A DNA stretch of 49,651 bases from Candidatus Zhuqueibacterota bacterium (GCA_016934825.1 JAFGSB010000043.1:1-49651); one strand, 5' to 3'; counted from the first letter of the stretch, positions 1 through 9,327 are shown. Notes: generated from the letters alone by a model not told the origin. Made by a program: numbers and translations.

Positions 1-17
1 CTCCCCACTTTGCAACA

Positions 18-995
18 TCAATCCGGCACCGGGTCACAGATGAGCCCGGCGGGACATTGAATACTTTTGGACAAGATAAAATCATCAAACAGGATATACT
101 CATCCTTTACCGGCTTGTAACGTTCATCCCTGCCGCCGTAGAATGTTGAAAAGTACATACCGTTGACCAGCAGTTCATCGGCTTTACAGGTTTCATCCCT
201 GAACTCAAAGCCGCGAATATCCGCGACCAGTTTTCCATCGTACCATGCCTGCGCCAGTCCGTTTTTTTGGCCGATATCGTTGACCTTTAACCGCATCATA
301 ATATGGTGCCACTTGCCTTTTTCGATTTTTATATTTTCCTCTTCACGATGGGTTTCGCGGGTTTCGGAATCGACACGGGTGATGCCGGGATTTTCCCGGA
401 AATAAAAAACATCACCCCATTCTAACTTTTGGTCCTTGTGATAAATATACAATTTGATCAAATCGTCCGGTCCCCAGTGTACCCGACAACTCCATCCGTC
501 ATGACCGTTGGGTTTGTCGCCGCCGGTGTTGGCCTTGCCGCCGACCAGACCGTGTAATTTACCGCCATAACGAAATTCGAGAGAATCCGGAAACATGAGC
601 CAGTAGCTGAAAAACAGTTCCTGCCTGGGCTGAAACGGCTTCCAGTGCCATGACGCACCGGAGGAAAAAAAACGTACTTTACTTTCAGGGTAGCGGACCT
701 GCAGGACTTTATCATGCGGATCATCCGATTGGGCAATACGAACACGCCGGTATGGCCACCATGTACCCCATGACTTGAGCGTTCCAAAATCCCGTTTCAC
801 ATCAACATGCCCATACCATTGGCCGGCCGTATGATGATCAAAATTGACCCTGGCCAGTATATCAGGATCATCCGATGGATTTCTCATGACCTGATAGCTG
901 CACCCTAAATAAACAATAACACAGAAAAAAAACATCACCAAAATATACATACCGGTGTGATTAAACCGGTTATTCAAAACAGGATGAAAAGACAT
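18..995 (-). CDS. PL14-like polysaccharide lyase, probable lipoprotein
   Basis: 325 aa. The N-terminus has a hydrophobic segment (about residues 16-31) ending in LGC, so it is exported and possibly lipid-anchored at Cys32, although the lipobox is not canonical. The body resembles the jelly-roll fold of polysaccharide lyase family 14 and related alginate/glucuronan lyases: GGKLHGLVGG at 144-153, an RVHW strand near 171, a KLYIYH strand near 181, a KGKWHHI strand near 227, and YFSTFYGG at 281-288. A periplasmic or surface role in cleaving an acidic polysaccharide is inferred from these. The start is an ATG preceded by GAGGTGAAAAT. It lies downstream of the M14 peptidase on the same strand, but a terminator-like hairpin separates them. 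The family call rests on motif memory; a non-catalytic glycan-binding jelly roll is the alternative. Confidence 0.55.
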   Translation of the reverse strand: MSFHPVLNNRFNHTGMYILVMFFFCVIVYLGCSYQVMRNPSDDPDILARVNFDHHTAGQWYGHVDVKRDFGTLKSWGTWWPYRRVRIAQSDDPHDKVLQVRYPESKVRFFSSGASWHWKPFQPRQELFFSYWLMFPDSLEFRYGGKLHGLVGGKANTGGDKPNGHDGWSCRVHWGPDDLIKLYIYHKDQKLEWGDVFYFRENPGITRVDSETRETHREEENIKIEKGKWHHIMMRLKVNDIGQKNGLAQAWYDGKLVADIRGFEFRDETCKADELLVNGMYFSTFYGGRDERYKPVKDEYILFDDFILSKSIQCPAGLICDPVPD

Positions 996-1065
996 ATTTT
1001 CACCTCATTGCTGCTAAAAATGTACTGTAACCGAAGGGTTATACAATTCATAACATTTTAAAAAG

Positions 1066-1089
1066 CGAAAAAATTGCCGGACCGGCAGT
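1066..1089 (-). terminator. Probable rho-independent terminator after the M14 peptidase
   Basis: On the minus strand a GC palindrome TGCCGG-T-CCGGCA (1075-1087) is followed by AA and a run of six T. It lies about 75 bases past the stop of the peptidase gene and before the start of the lyase-like gene, so the two are probably separate transcripts. Confidence 0.4.
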
Positions 1090-1161
1090 TTAACTAATAA
1101 ATTATGATTTTGTTGTCATTGTCGAATATAGGAATACCGGTTCCGGGTACATGTAAAAAAA

Positions 1162-2376
1162 TCAATGATAATATTCGGCAATACTTTTCATCAAAACAAT
1201 TCCGGATTTTTTATTTTTTTCCACCGTATAAAATGTTGCAGCGCCTTCGCACAATACGGTTGTGATTCCGAATTGCGCATGAGGGCCGTGCGTCCAGTAT
1301 CCCGAATTGGCCATATCCAGTTCTTCCGTTTTGATCGGTTCGACCAGCAGTAATGGATCATTTTTTATGATAATTTCCCTGAATTCGGACAACGTTCCAA
1401 CCTGCGTGCCGATTTCCGGCCCGGGAATCATGATGGGTTCCACGGCACCCCGCCATGTGTGCATGATCCACAGATCAGTGACCGGATTTTCCGAAGCCAT
1501 AAGACTTTCCAGGTCCTTCTGACATATATACGCCTCATGGGCCTGTTCCGTCTCGCTTGAACCCAAATAACGGTATGACCGGTTCATATCGACACCCTCT
1601 CCGTTTACACGGTACCAGCCGTGCGAAGGCGCGTCCGGGCTCATCATAAAAATAAAATGATTGATGCTGCTTTTCAGATAATCTCTGCCCGCATCGCTCA
1701 ACAGCCATTCCAGCATACCGACCATGCGCCATTGTGCGTAATGCTCACCCGGATGCTGGTTGCTAAAGTGATGCACCCACTTTTTTGAGGATTCCGTACC
1801 CATATCCGTGACTTCAAGTCGGTAAATGTCCCGGCCTTCAATAGACTTGCCGATGATATTTACCTTAACATACGGACTTTTTTCCCATTCCGTAATAAAT
1901 TGCTGCAAATCTTCATATGCTATGGGCGCCTGGTGGCCGACATAAACCGTATTACCGGTAAATTCCGGGAAAACCATCACGTCGCTGTTACTATTGTTGA
2001 TATTAACCTGGTATCCCTTCCAGTGAACGGGATGCCAGGTTTTACCGTCACAGGACCAGGAGTAGGAATAATCATTAAAAGGATATTCAGAAGACTGATT
2101 AAATTCAACATCAAGCCGGAGAGCATTCCCTTTGGCGTGGTCCTTGATCCGGAACTGCAGCATATTGGGCCAATCGGGATGATTGGGCGCGTGTCCCGGG
2201 ATCACTTTGAAATGGTTCCGGGCAACCTTGGTTATGGTCGCGCCCTGTGAACCCAAAGGACCGTTAAAATCAAAATCATCTACCGATAATTCAACAGGGG
2301 ATTGGGATTGGCAAAAAATCAGAAATAAACAGCTACAAAGAAAAACAAACAATAAAAACTGAATTTTTATCCGCAT
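1162..2376 (-). CDS. Secreted M14-family zinc carboxypeptidase
   Basis: 404 aa with a signal sequence (residues 1-22, hydrophobic, ending FCQSQS). Residues 30-150 look like the beta-sandwich domain that precedes the catalytic domain in the cytosolic-carboxypeptidase-like branch of M14. The catalytic domain follows: zinc ligands His208 and Glu211 in QHPGEH, Asn265-Arg266 (substrate carboxylate binding) in DMNRSY, third zinc ligand His306 in MHTW, and a likely general base Glu377 in LCEGA. It should remove C-terminal residues from peptides, or act on peptidoglycan peptides, outside the cytoplasm. The start is an ATG at the head of the signal sequence; the upstream stretch carries GGAGAAAG. Subfamily and substrate cannot be told from sequence alone. 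Confidence 0.85.
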   Translation of the reverse strand: MRIKIQFLLFVFLCSCLFLIFCQSQSPVELSVDDFDFNGPLGSQGATITKVARNHFKVIPGHAPNHPDWPNMLQFRIKDHAKGNALRLDVEFNQSSEYPFNDYSYSWSCDGKTWHPVHWKGYQVNINNSNSDVMVFPEFTGNTVYVGHQAPIAYEDLQQFITEWEKSPYVKVNIIGKSIEGRDIYRLEVTDMGTESSKKWVHHFSNQHPGEHYAQWRMVGMLEWLLSDAGRDYLKSSINHFIFMMSPDAPSHGWYRVNGEGVDMNRSYRYLGSSETEQAHEAYICQKDLESLMASENPVTDLWIMHTWRGAVEPIMIPGPEIGTQVGTLSEFREIIIKNDPLLLVEPIKTEELDMANSGYWTHGPHAQFGITTVLCEGAATFYTVEKNKKSGIVLMKSIAEYYH

Positions 2377-2532
2377 TTTTCTTTCTCCTTGAACGAGTCA
2401 TATGTAATTTTAAAAAATTTAGATTTAATATGTATCGAACGCAAATTATCAGCGTATCCGTGATCCGGAGACATGAATTATAAAGTTCTTTTGTTCAGAA
2501 AGAGCAGAGGAATTTTACGATTTGCAGCAACA

Positions 2533-2679
2533 TTACTGTTTTTTTCTGGACACCGCGATCAACGCAATGCCGACAACGGCCAACCCAATACCCACCGGCA
2601 CCGGGGAATCCATGAACAGGAAAATTATCGCCGCAAGAACCAGCAAAACAATACCGCCTATAAAACGTGCTTTTTTCAT
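2533..2679 (-). CDS. Small 48-aa membrane protein
   Basis: A 48-codon frame starting MKKARFIGGI and ending VSRKKQ. It has a positive N-terminus, a hydrophobic helix (about residues 7-22), a short MDSPVPVG turn, a second hydrophobic helix (about 29-43) and a basic C-terminus: a two-helix hairpin in the inner membrane with both ends likely cytoplasmic. The start is supported by GGGAGAAAAT directly before the ATG. The codon pattern and amphipathic layout are convincing, whereas the longer frame on the opposite strand has no protein-like composition. Function unknown. It stands alone between the M14 gene and the phosphatase. Confidence 0.7.
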   Translation of the reverse strand: MKKARFIGGIVLLVLAAIIFLFMDSPVPVGIGLAVVGIALIAVSRKKQ

Positions 2680-2751
2680 ATTTTCTCCCGGCAGGTTGTA
2701 GGGTTGAATTCAGGTTTGTTTACTTAATATATAAACAATGATTATATTATA

Positions 2752-2952
2752 CTACCAAAATTTTATAAATTGGTTTAGGATCAGGAGCCCGGCGATCAGC
2801 AAAAAAGGAACGGAAATCACATATGGACGGCCGGTATGTTTCGCATAAAGGCGAAACACTCCCAATATTTTATTAACCAGGTCAATTATGGAAGGCAAAG
2901 CCCTCCCTGTTTTACCCACCGTGTAGAACCACGGCGTGATCGAGTTTACCAA
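2752..2952 (-). CDS. Doubtful small membrane protein
   Basis: A 66-codon frame with only a TTG start and no Shine-Dalgarno site. The frame is open upstream to about 3012 without any ATG. The protein would be soluble for about 40 residues, followed by one hydrophobic helix (VISVPFLLIAGLLILNQF) and an aromatic end (IKFW). The C-terminal half looks like real protein. It may be a decayed gene, a gene with an unusual start, or chance. No family recognised. Confidence 0.25.
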   Translation of the reverse strand: MVNSITPWFYTVGKTGRALPSIIDLVNKILGVFRLYAKHTGRPYVISVPFLLIAGLLILNQFIKFW

Positions 2953-3057
2953 ATTTTGAACCAGGGAATTGGCACAAAAAAAATGTGAAATAACTGAAAC
3001 CTGAAACTTTATTTATCGTATTTATAAATTACCATAATTATGTTGAAAGAGGATTTT

Positions 3058-4071
3058 ATGGATACAGAAAAATTATTACAATTCCGTTCAAGTCTTGTTT
3101 GTCATCGGGACGCCCTGCTGGAATGGTTGAATTCCGGTACAAAGCATCACGATATTCGGTTGGGAAATGCCGAATTACAGGATGTCCTGCAGGTTGTAAC
3201 CGATATTAAAGACGCGCTGGTACGGATCGATAATGGACATTTCGGCCGATGTATCAAATGTAATGGTGAAGTTGAAACGGAATTCCTGGAAAGTGATTAT
3301 ACCAACCAGGTTTGTCTTGATCATTTTTCGCAACCGCAATTGCGACGTCTTGAGCGGGACCTGGAATTTGCCGCAAAAATCCAGTCGCATTTACTGCCCT
3401 GTTGTGTTCCGTCGTTACCGGGAATTGAAATTGCGGCGTATACGGAATCGGCGCAAATCGTCGGCGGGGATTATTATGATTTTTTTTCTTACCCGGATGG
3501 TTCTCAGGGTTTTGCAATAGGTGATGTAATGGGCAAAGGGCTTTCCGCAAGCATGCTAATGTCACATTTACAGGCGTCACTGCGTATACTGGGCCCGGAA
3601 AACAAAAATTTGCATGAGGTTGCCAACCGCCTGAACGAGTTGTTCCGGTATAATATGAAATTGATCAGTTTTATTTCCCTGATTTTAGCCCGACTCGATA
3701 TTGAGACCAGTATTTTTTATTATTGTAACGCCGGACATAATCCCCCTTTATGGTGGAACTCTGCAGCTAAAAGAATTAAGAGCTTGTATCCCACAGGCCC
3801 GGCCATTGGTCTGGCGAAAAACGCCAATTACCTGACAAATCAAATTCACTATCAACCGGGGGATATATTGATCATGTATACAGACGGTCTGACAGAAGCA
3901 GGAAACACAAAAGGGGAAGAATTTGGCATGGAACGTTTTGAAAATTATATGCTCAAACTCAATAAAGCATCAACTGTTCAGGAAATCATTTCCGGTTTAG
4001 TAAAAGAAGTCAAAGCATTCGCCGGAAAATTCAACGACGATGTGACGGTGCTGGCCTTCAGGTTTGAATAA
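3058..4071 (+). CDS. SpoIIE/PP2C-family serine phosphatase with N-terminal DksA/TraR zinc finger
   Basis: 337 aa. Residues 1-100 resemble the DksA/TraR family: a helical segment, then ALVRIDNGHFGRC with a four-ligand finger Cys65, Cys68, Cys86 and His89. After a short helical linker comes a RsbU/SpoIIE-type PP2C domain (about 105-337): GGDYYDFF with metal-binding Asp138, GDVMGKG with Asp156, NAGHNPP near 224, MYTDGLTEA with Asp276, and NDDVTVL near 326. Such phosphatases dephosphorylate anti-sigma-factor antagonists in partner-switching stress pathways; the finger could tie this to the transcription machinery (inference). An ATG 18 bases upstream is in frame, but AGAGGATTTT sits just before the internal ATG at 3058, so that start is chosen. 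No anti-sigma or STAS gene is adjacent. Confidence 0.88.
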   Translation: MDTEKLLQFRSSLVCHRDALLEWLNSGTKHHDIRLGNAELQDVLQVVTDIKDALVRIDNGHFGRCIKCNGEVETEFLESDYTNQVCLDHFSQPQLRRLERDLEFAAKIQSHLLPCCVPSLPGIEIAAYTESAQIVGGDYYDFFSYPDGSQGFAIGDVMGKGLSASMLMSHLQASLRILGPENKNLHEVANRLNELFRYNMKLISFISLILARLDIETSIFYYCNAGHNPPLWWNSAAKRIKSLYPTGPAIGLAKNANYLTNQIHYQPGDILIMYTDGLTEAGNTKGEEFGMERFENYMLKLNKASTVQEIISGLVKEVKAFAGKFNDDVTVLAFRFE

Positions 4072-4189
4072 TTTGAAAAACTGAGTGACTTTCCTTTATG
4101 GGCGGCGGGGAGAAAACCACGCATCGCATAATGGAAATGCACGCCAGAGCAAGCTACTCCTTGTTATATAACGAAAAAGTAGTCTTTCT

Positions 4190-4217
4190 ACAACAAGGGG
4201 CTGGAGCCCCTTGTTGT
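4190..4217. repeat. CAACAAGGGGC hairpin between convergent genes
   Basis: Perfect 12-bp inverted repeat ACAACAAGGGGC (4190-4201) and GCCCCTTGTTGT (4206-4217) with a 4-base loop. A CTTGTT copy about 40 bases upstream can also pair with the left arm. It sits between the convergent phosphatase and GEVED genes and may act as a bidirectional terminator, but a near-copy lies after hutH (16222-16249), so it is more likely a dispersed palindromic element. Confidence 0.65.
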
Positions 4218-4274
4218 AAGCATAACTTAGCAGGTGTCCCGGAACTGCTGGACGACCGGATTCTTTTTTATACC

Positions 4275-7200
4275 CTACTTTAACACGGCCATTTTTCGTG
4301 TCGCTTTAAAGTCGCCCATCGTGATGGAATAGAAGTAAATTCCCGACGCCAGTTTTGAGGCGTCAAATTTCACATTATACCGTCCGGGTTCATGCCGGGA
4401 TTGAACAAGTGTGTACAATTCACGTCCCAAAAGATCATACACTTTAAGAGTGACAAAACAGGCGGTTTTCACTTCAAAGCGGATATTTGTTTCGGGATTG
4501 AACGGATTCGGATAATTCTGATACAAAGCAAAGGACTGCGGCGGTGTAACCAAATCGGGATTTCCCTCAACAGCCAGCGGTTGCGCTGGTATGATATAAT
4601 CCTCCACTTCCCCGTCGGCAGCGGGTCCGGCGAAATACAATCCGCCGGTACTGTTAAACCTGAAACGGGCGCACAGTTTTTCCACGATGGTTATGGTATC
4701 GGGCACATTAAAACTCAGATCATTGTTGCCGCCATGTATTAATTTATCCAAAAATATCTGTTCGCCGGGATCGGTCCAGTCGCCGTCGCCGTTAAAATCA
4801 ATCCAGGCGTTGATATATCCGTTGTCCGATGCGATGATAGTCAGCGAAGCGGTTTTTCCAAGGATTAACGGGACATCGAACTTTACTCCGTCATCATCAT
4901 TCACGCCGTTACTATCGTCGCCTTTGGCGTCGGGATTTGGTAAACCGTCGGTTTCAGCATCAATGAGGCTGCCGAGGTAAAGTTTGGGATCAATAGCATG
5001 GAAAGCGCCGCTGTTCGCGTACAGCGTCGGATAAGCCGGGTCCGGGGCATCTCCGAAATCAAAATTTGCGCCGTCCGCAATAATCAGCACGCTGTAATCC
5101 TCCACCTCGCCGACCGGAGGCATTTTGTCCTGCTGCGGCAGTTCCGTAAAATGCGGGGGGCCGTTCGGGGCAAGCCCGCCCGTATCACTGAACCGGAACC
5201 GGGCAAATGTCACACCCAAAGCTGCTGATGCAGGAACCGGAAAGGTCAACTCATTCATTCCGCTCGTCAACTGCCTGTCGATGAAGATTTGTTCATCCGG
5301 CACGTTCCAGGTACTGTTGCGGTTAAAATCGATCCAGCCGCTCAGGATACCCGCCGCGGAAGCTTTAATCTTCACTACGGCTGTCTGTCCCGGTATCAGG
5401 GGCGCCGGGAAATAAACGCCGTCATCGTCATCGGATCCGTCATAATCGTCGCCGAAACCGCCGGCTTTGGGCTGACCGTCAGGATCGGTGTCCACGGTAT
5501 CACCCAGGAAAAATCCCCTCATGACGGTATGCAGGGCTCCGTTATTGCCGTGAAAAGTTCCATACGAGGCAAAAGGAATATCCCCAAAGTCAAAGTAATA
5601 CCGAAAATCCGATACATGTAGTAGGTAATCTTCCGATTCGCCGTCAAGATACGAGCCATGTCCCACCCAGGGTTCCGGAGTCGGCATGCTGGTTATCGAA
5701 AACCGGGCCCAGACGTACCCCGGATTGGAACCGATTTCAAACGGGGGCGGATCCAGCTCGGATAACATTCCATAAAACGGAGTTTCGCTGGCCGGAATGA
5801 GAAAATTTTGAACAGTGTACTCCCTTGTATGCCAAATACCATCCTGGTCCCAGTCAAACACTGCGTTGAAATAAGAATCCCCGGCATCCCGTTTTATCGC
5901 GATATAAAAATCCAGGTTCTCTCCCCAAACAATGGTTTGTTCCGCGCTGCCCAGGGACCGGTTCAGCTCCCCCTCCTCGCCTTCAGGGATAAAGGGCCAG
6001 ACGGATTCCCAACCGGGAGAACCGATAATTGTATAAGGTATAAGATTCCGGAGACCCGCATCCCGGAGACCGCTTATAATCAATTCATTATTAAATGTCT
6101 CATCCGCGTCATAAACCCAGGGTGTTATATAAGACATACCGGCGTTACCGCACCATTCATAATCCACGCAGTCGCCAAAATAACGCTGACCGACCGGATT
6201 ATGTTTTATGGCCCCGCCCGGTTCCAGATGATTATCAGTGCCGAACCGTCCGATGGTGCCCGCATCGGGATAAGCCAGGGCCTGCTGGGGCGCGTCGCCG
6301 AATTCAAAAAATCCATCCAAACTGATTGCCAGCAGACAATCCTCTGTCTCCCCGTCGCTGAAAATCCCTGAACCGTCCCATTCACCCTCGATCGGCTCGT
6401 CCGTGATCGTCCACCGCGACCAGAGATAGCCGGTAACGTCTTCCGGCAGAACAAATACGTCGGGATCAAGATCGCTGAGCCTGCCGTAACCGGTAAGACC
6501 CTCGCCATGCGGAATATGGAAATTTTGAATGATATGTTCGGGTGTATGAAAAGACGTCAGGCCGTTGTCCCAATCAAATACCCCGCCCCATGAACCGTCC
6601 CGGTTCCAGTCTATCAGCACGTTGAGATAGGCGCCATCCTCGGCAGTAACATGATAGACGACATCAAATCTATCATCACCCCAGCTAATGGATTCACCGG
6701 GTTGACCCATAACACCGCGGCCCCCGGTAACGCTGTAAGGCCAGTAATACTCCGAACCGGCATCTCCCCTGATCGTATAATTACACGGATCGGTCAGGCC
6801 AAGATCTGTATAAATGACAACATCCGCCCGGCGGTCATTTAATCCTTCATCCGTGTCCCAGGGATCGCCGGTGGGAGCGGCCGAGCCGGTATTGCCGTCC
6901 GTTTCATAGTCAACTTCATACCCAAGGTACATTTCACCGCGGGTGCCGTGACGAATAAATCCGGCGGGACCGTCATCCTTCAGGGTCGGGAAACTACCGA
7001 TAACGCCAATATCCGGATAAGCCATTATTCCCTCGGGGGCGTCGCCGTATTCGTAAGGGAAATCCAGCCGGTCAAAAACTTCCACAACGAGGTCTTCCAC
7101 TTCACCGATTTCAACGGGACCGTCATAACGGTCGAAAATCGTGTCGCTGTAACGAAACCGGGCATAAGTTGTACCCGGATCGGCATTTTCCGGAACGATG

Positions 7201-8153
7201 ATAGGCAATACATTCAGCCCCGGGGTGGTTTGAAAATTTGCAAAACGTTCGCCGGGATCATCCCAGTCGCCGTCCCTGTTAAAATCGAACCATGCATTCA
7301 AAATACCGGCGGCGGAGGCGGTCACATTGGCATAAGCCGTATCGCCTTTGATCAACGAACCCTTAATAACGACGCCATCCTCATCATCATTGCCGTCATT
7401 ATCATCGCCTGCCGCGTTTTCATCCGGTTTGCCGTCGTTATCGCTATCAATTTTGGCGCCCAGATAATACCCGGGATTAACGCTATGCCGGGCGCCGTTA
7501 TCACTTCTTAAAGTCGGATACGGAAGCGGCGCATCACCCCAGTCGTATGTGACTTCGGGAGTATCCTTCTCTATTTCCACACGGTAATCTTCCACCTCAC
7601 CGTTTGAGGCTGGTCCGGTAGAGGAAAGTCCCCCCAAAACAGAGAACCGGAAACGGGAAAAAGTGAATCCTATAAATGCGGAGGATGGAACATTAAAATT
7701 AAGTGTACTGGTACCCGGAGAAAGATTGGTATCGTTGAATATATGTTCGCCGGCATCGTCCCAGTCGCCGTCTTTGTTAAAATCGATCCAGGCATTCAGT
7801 TTTCCCGGCACCGACGCCGTAACAGCGACTTCCGCGGATTTTCCTGCTAAAATTGGGCTGGGAAATGACACGCCGTCCTCATCGTCGGTTCCGTCCTTAT
7901 CATCACCGGTGGCGTTACTGGTCGGTTGGCCGTCCGTTTCGGGATCGACAAGATTACCGAGATACACTTTCGGATCAATTGTATGATAAGCCCCGTTATT
8001 ATTATGCAAAGTCGGATATGGCGTATCGGGGGCGTCCCCGTAATCGTAACTCAGCTGGGCAGTGGTTTGTGTGTAAAAAAGGAATAAAAACATCCAAATA
8101 ATATAAAATACCTGCCAAAGTAATGAAACTTTTGTTAATCCTTTTGATTTCAT
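4275..8153 (-). CDS. Giant secreted protein with six GEVED-type modules and T9SS C-terminal domain
   Basis: 1292 aa. There is a signal sequence (hydrophobic core about 10-28, ending TTAQ), then six tandem modules that each open with a DxGDAP-type motif and close with GEVEDY or a variant: about 37-195, 203-360, 367-610, 616-850, 853-1025 and 1031-1188. Modules 1, 2, 5 and 6 carry an Asp-rich GDDxDGxDDEDG loop (likely calcium binding) and an AWIDFNxDGDW strand; modules 3 and 4 are longer and close with DGETED/DGESED. The C-terminus (about 1205-1292) is a T9SS sorting domain with YQNYPNPFNP and ending KMAVLK. It is therefore probably exported across the outer membrane and surface-attached or released. 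AAGGAG precedes the ATG. An adhesin or structural role is likely; no catalytic domain is visible. Confidence 0.88.
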   Translation of the reverse strand: MKSKGLTKVSLLWQVFYIIWMFLFLFYTQTTAQLSYDYGDAPDTPYPTLHNNNGAYHTIDPKVYLGNLVDPETDGQPTSNATGDDKDGTDDEDGVSFPSPILAGKSAEVAVTASVPGKLNAWIDFNKDGDWDDAGEHIFNDTNLSPGTSTLNFNVPSSAFIGFTFSRFRFSVLGGLSSTGPASNGEVEDYRVEIEKDTPEVTYDWGDAPLPYPTLRSDNGARHSVNPGYYLGAKIDSDNDGKPDENAAGDDNDGNDDEDGVVIKGSLIKGDTAYANVTASAAGILNAWFDFNRDGDWDDPGERFANFQTTPGLNVLPIIVPENADPGTTYARFRYSDTIFDRYDGPVEIGEVEDLVVEVFDRLDFPYEYGDAPEGIMAYPDIGVIGSFPTLKDDGPAGFIRHGTRGEMYLGYEVDYETDGNTGSAAPTGDPWDTDEGLNDRRADVVIYTDLGLTDPCNYTIRGDAGSEYYWPYSVTGGRGVMGQPGESISWGDDRFDVVYHVTAEDGAYLNVLIDWNRDGSWGGVFDWDNGLTSFHTPEHIIQNFHIPHGEGLTGYGRLSDLDPDVFVLPEDVTGYLWSRWTITDEPIEGEWDGSGIFSDGETEDCLLAISLDGFFEFGDAPQQALAYPDAGTIGRFGTDNHLEPGGAIKHNPVGQRYFGDCVDYEWCGNAGMSYITPWVYDADETFNNELIISGLRDAGLRNLIPYTIIGSPGWESVWPFIPEGEEGELNRSLGSAEQTIVWGENLDFYIAIKRDAGDSYFNAVFDWDQDGIWHTREYTVQNFLIPASETPFYGMLSELDPPPFEIGSNPGYVWARFSITSMPTPEPWVGHGSYLDGESEDYLLHVSDFRYYFDFGDIPFASYGTFHGNNGALHTVMRGFFLGDTVDTDPDGQPKAGGFGDDYDGSDDDDGVYFPAPLIPGQTAVVKIKASAAGILSGWIDFNRNSTWNVPDEQIFIDRQLTSGMNELTFPVPASAALGVTFARFRFSDTGGLAPNGPPHFTELPQQDKMPPVGEVEDYSVLIIADGANFDFGDAPDPAYPTLYANSGAFHAIDPKLYLGSLIDAETDGLPNPDAKGDDSNGVNDDDGVKFDVPLILGKTASLTIIASDNGYINAWIDFNGDGDWTDPGEQIFLDKLIHGGNNDLSFNVPDTITIVEKLCARFRFNSTGGLYFAGPAADGEVEDYIIPAQPLAVEGNPDLVTPPQSFALYQNYPNPFNPETNIRFEVKTACFVTLKVYDLLGRELYTLVQSRHEPGRYNVKFDASKLASGIYFYSITMGDFKATRKMAVLK

Positions 8154-9021
8154 ATCAAGCTCCTTTTAACAAAAATTCTTTAATCTGCCTGATTAATAAC
8201 ACTTTTGTCTAAAGCACCTGGTGAAAATCAGGATAAGGTTATAGTACGGTGAATATAAAACTACATTTATCCCTTTATCTATGTTGCCAAATCTGTGTCA
8301 GGGAAACACTTGTTCCTGAAAATCAGTATCATAAACGGACGAAAAGCAATCATTGATTCATCGTCAATTACATTGATTTGGAATTTGGAATCATGTATCA
8401 AAATAACAAAATCTTAACTACTTGTCAAGTGACATGTTTAGAAACAAACAAAATTACAAGTATTAACCAAACTTTCTGATTCAACAGGGCCCCTTACAGC
8501 TTTCCTAAACTTGAAGACGTATTGTTAAATATTTTTTGTAATTTCCATATCGATAATTACGGTTGTGGTTTAATTCTCTTCAATCACAATAATGTCATTT
8601 TTAACCGTGAAATTACATATGAACTCTCACTTTTTATATTTTATTTGTTCAAAATATAGAAGCACTCAATCAGCCCGGTTAATTTACACGCAGATAAGTT
8701 TTGTTTCCAGGTATACGTATTTTCCATCCGCGAAATCCGGAGTAAAAATCAGTCAAAGATTTCTTCCCGCAGTCGAAAAGACAGAGGTGGCGGGATTATT
8801 TTGTTCTGCGTCATCCGCGGATGACTTTTTCTATCCGCGTTTTTCAGTGTTTATCTGCGGTTGATTAAGCACTGTTACGTCATCGCAGGAACAAGTTAAT
8901 CCGCACCAGTGGTCGTCTCGATTTAGCCTGTCTCGCTGCGTTCGACAGCCTTACCCGACAACCTGTATTATTCAGCTCTCTTTTCATTATCGTACAGACA
9001 TGCCACGGGGTGTCGCCTCAA

Positions 9022-9190
9022 TCTGTCATTTCGATAAGCGAAGCGAAGAGAAATCTTGTAATAAATCCACGCCCCGGGGGGTCGTCTAAATGGACTATGC
9101 GTATATGAAAAAGTTATATCTCTTTAGGTGATACACCCCGGGGCGTTTTCAAAGAGTAAAGTTTTCTCTCTGCGATCGAAATGACAGAGG
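9022..9190. repeat. GTCATTTCGA inverted repeat interrupted by a second element
   Basis: Left arm TCTGTCATTTCGATAAGCGA... (9022-9057) and right arm ending GATCGAAATGACAGAGG (9163-9190) form one bipartite repeat of the family seen at 16278, 21938, 47884 and 48048. The spacer between the arms contains the CGCCCCGGGG element (9069-9145), which fits insertion of one element into another. Confidence 0.65.
9069..9145. repeat. 77-bp CGCCCCGGGG-ended palindromic element, copy A
   Basis: The left end ACGCCCCGGGG and right end CCCCGGGGCGT are inverted repeats. The interior shares an ATATGAAAA core and a TGATACACCCCGGGG right end with a second copy at 23004-23081; the stretch between left end and core is exactly 23 bases in both. 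Too short to encode a protein; a MITE-like or extragenic palindromic element. Confidence 0.7.
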
Positions 9191-9327
9191 CGGCGTTTTT
9201 TTGTTCTGCGTCATCCACGGTATCTGCGAGATACTTTTCCCGCGCCGGATTATGTCTCGATACGTCCCGCGCTCCCGTTTCACGGGACGGCGGGACTACT
9301 CGACGCCAATTTATCTCGCAAAATTCC

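Larger units (their letters stand above)
8154..9327. other. Gene-free repeat-rich block
   Basis: No credible gene. The first 450 bases are AT-rich and probably hold the promoter of the GEVED gene. From about 8680 the stretch is built from repeat fragments. A degenerate right arm of the GTCATTTCGA repeat occurs at 8762-8790. A segment CAGAGGTGGCGG...TTCTGCGTCATCCGCGG (8781-8820) recurs at 9184-9220. A degenerate AACACGCGGAAAAAC copy lies in reverse at 8838-8868. A nested pair of palindromic elements occupies 9022-9190. Short open frames here are repeat sequence, not genes. Confidence 0.7.

Noticed and set aside
2473-2727. 84-codon frame on the plus strand
   Set aside because: It lies over the 48-aa minus-strand gene, has Asn/His/Gln-rich composition without protein character, and no ribosome site.
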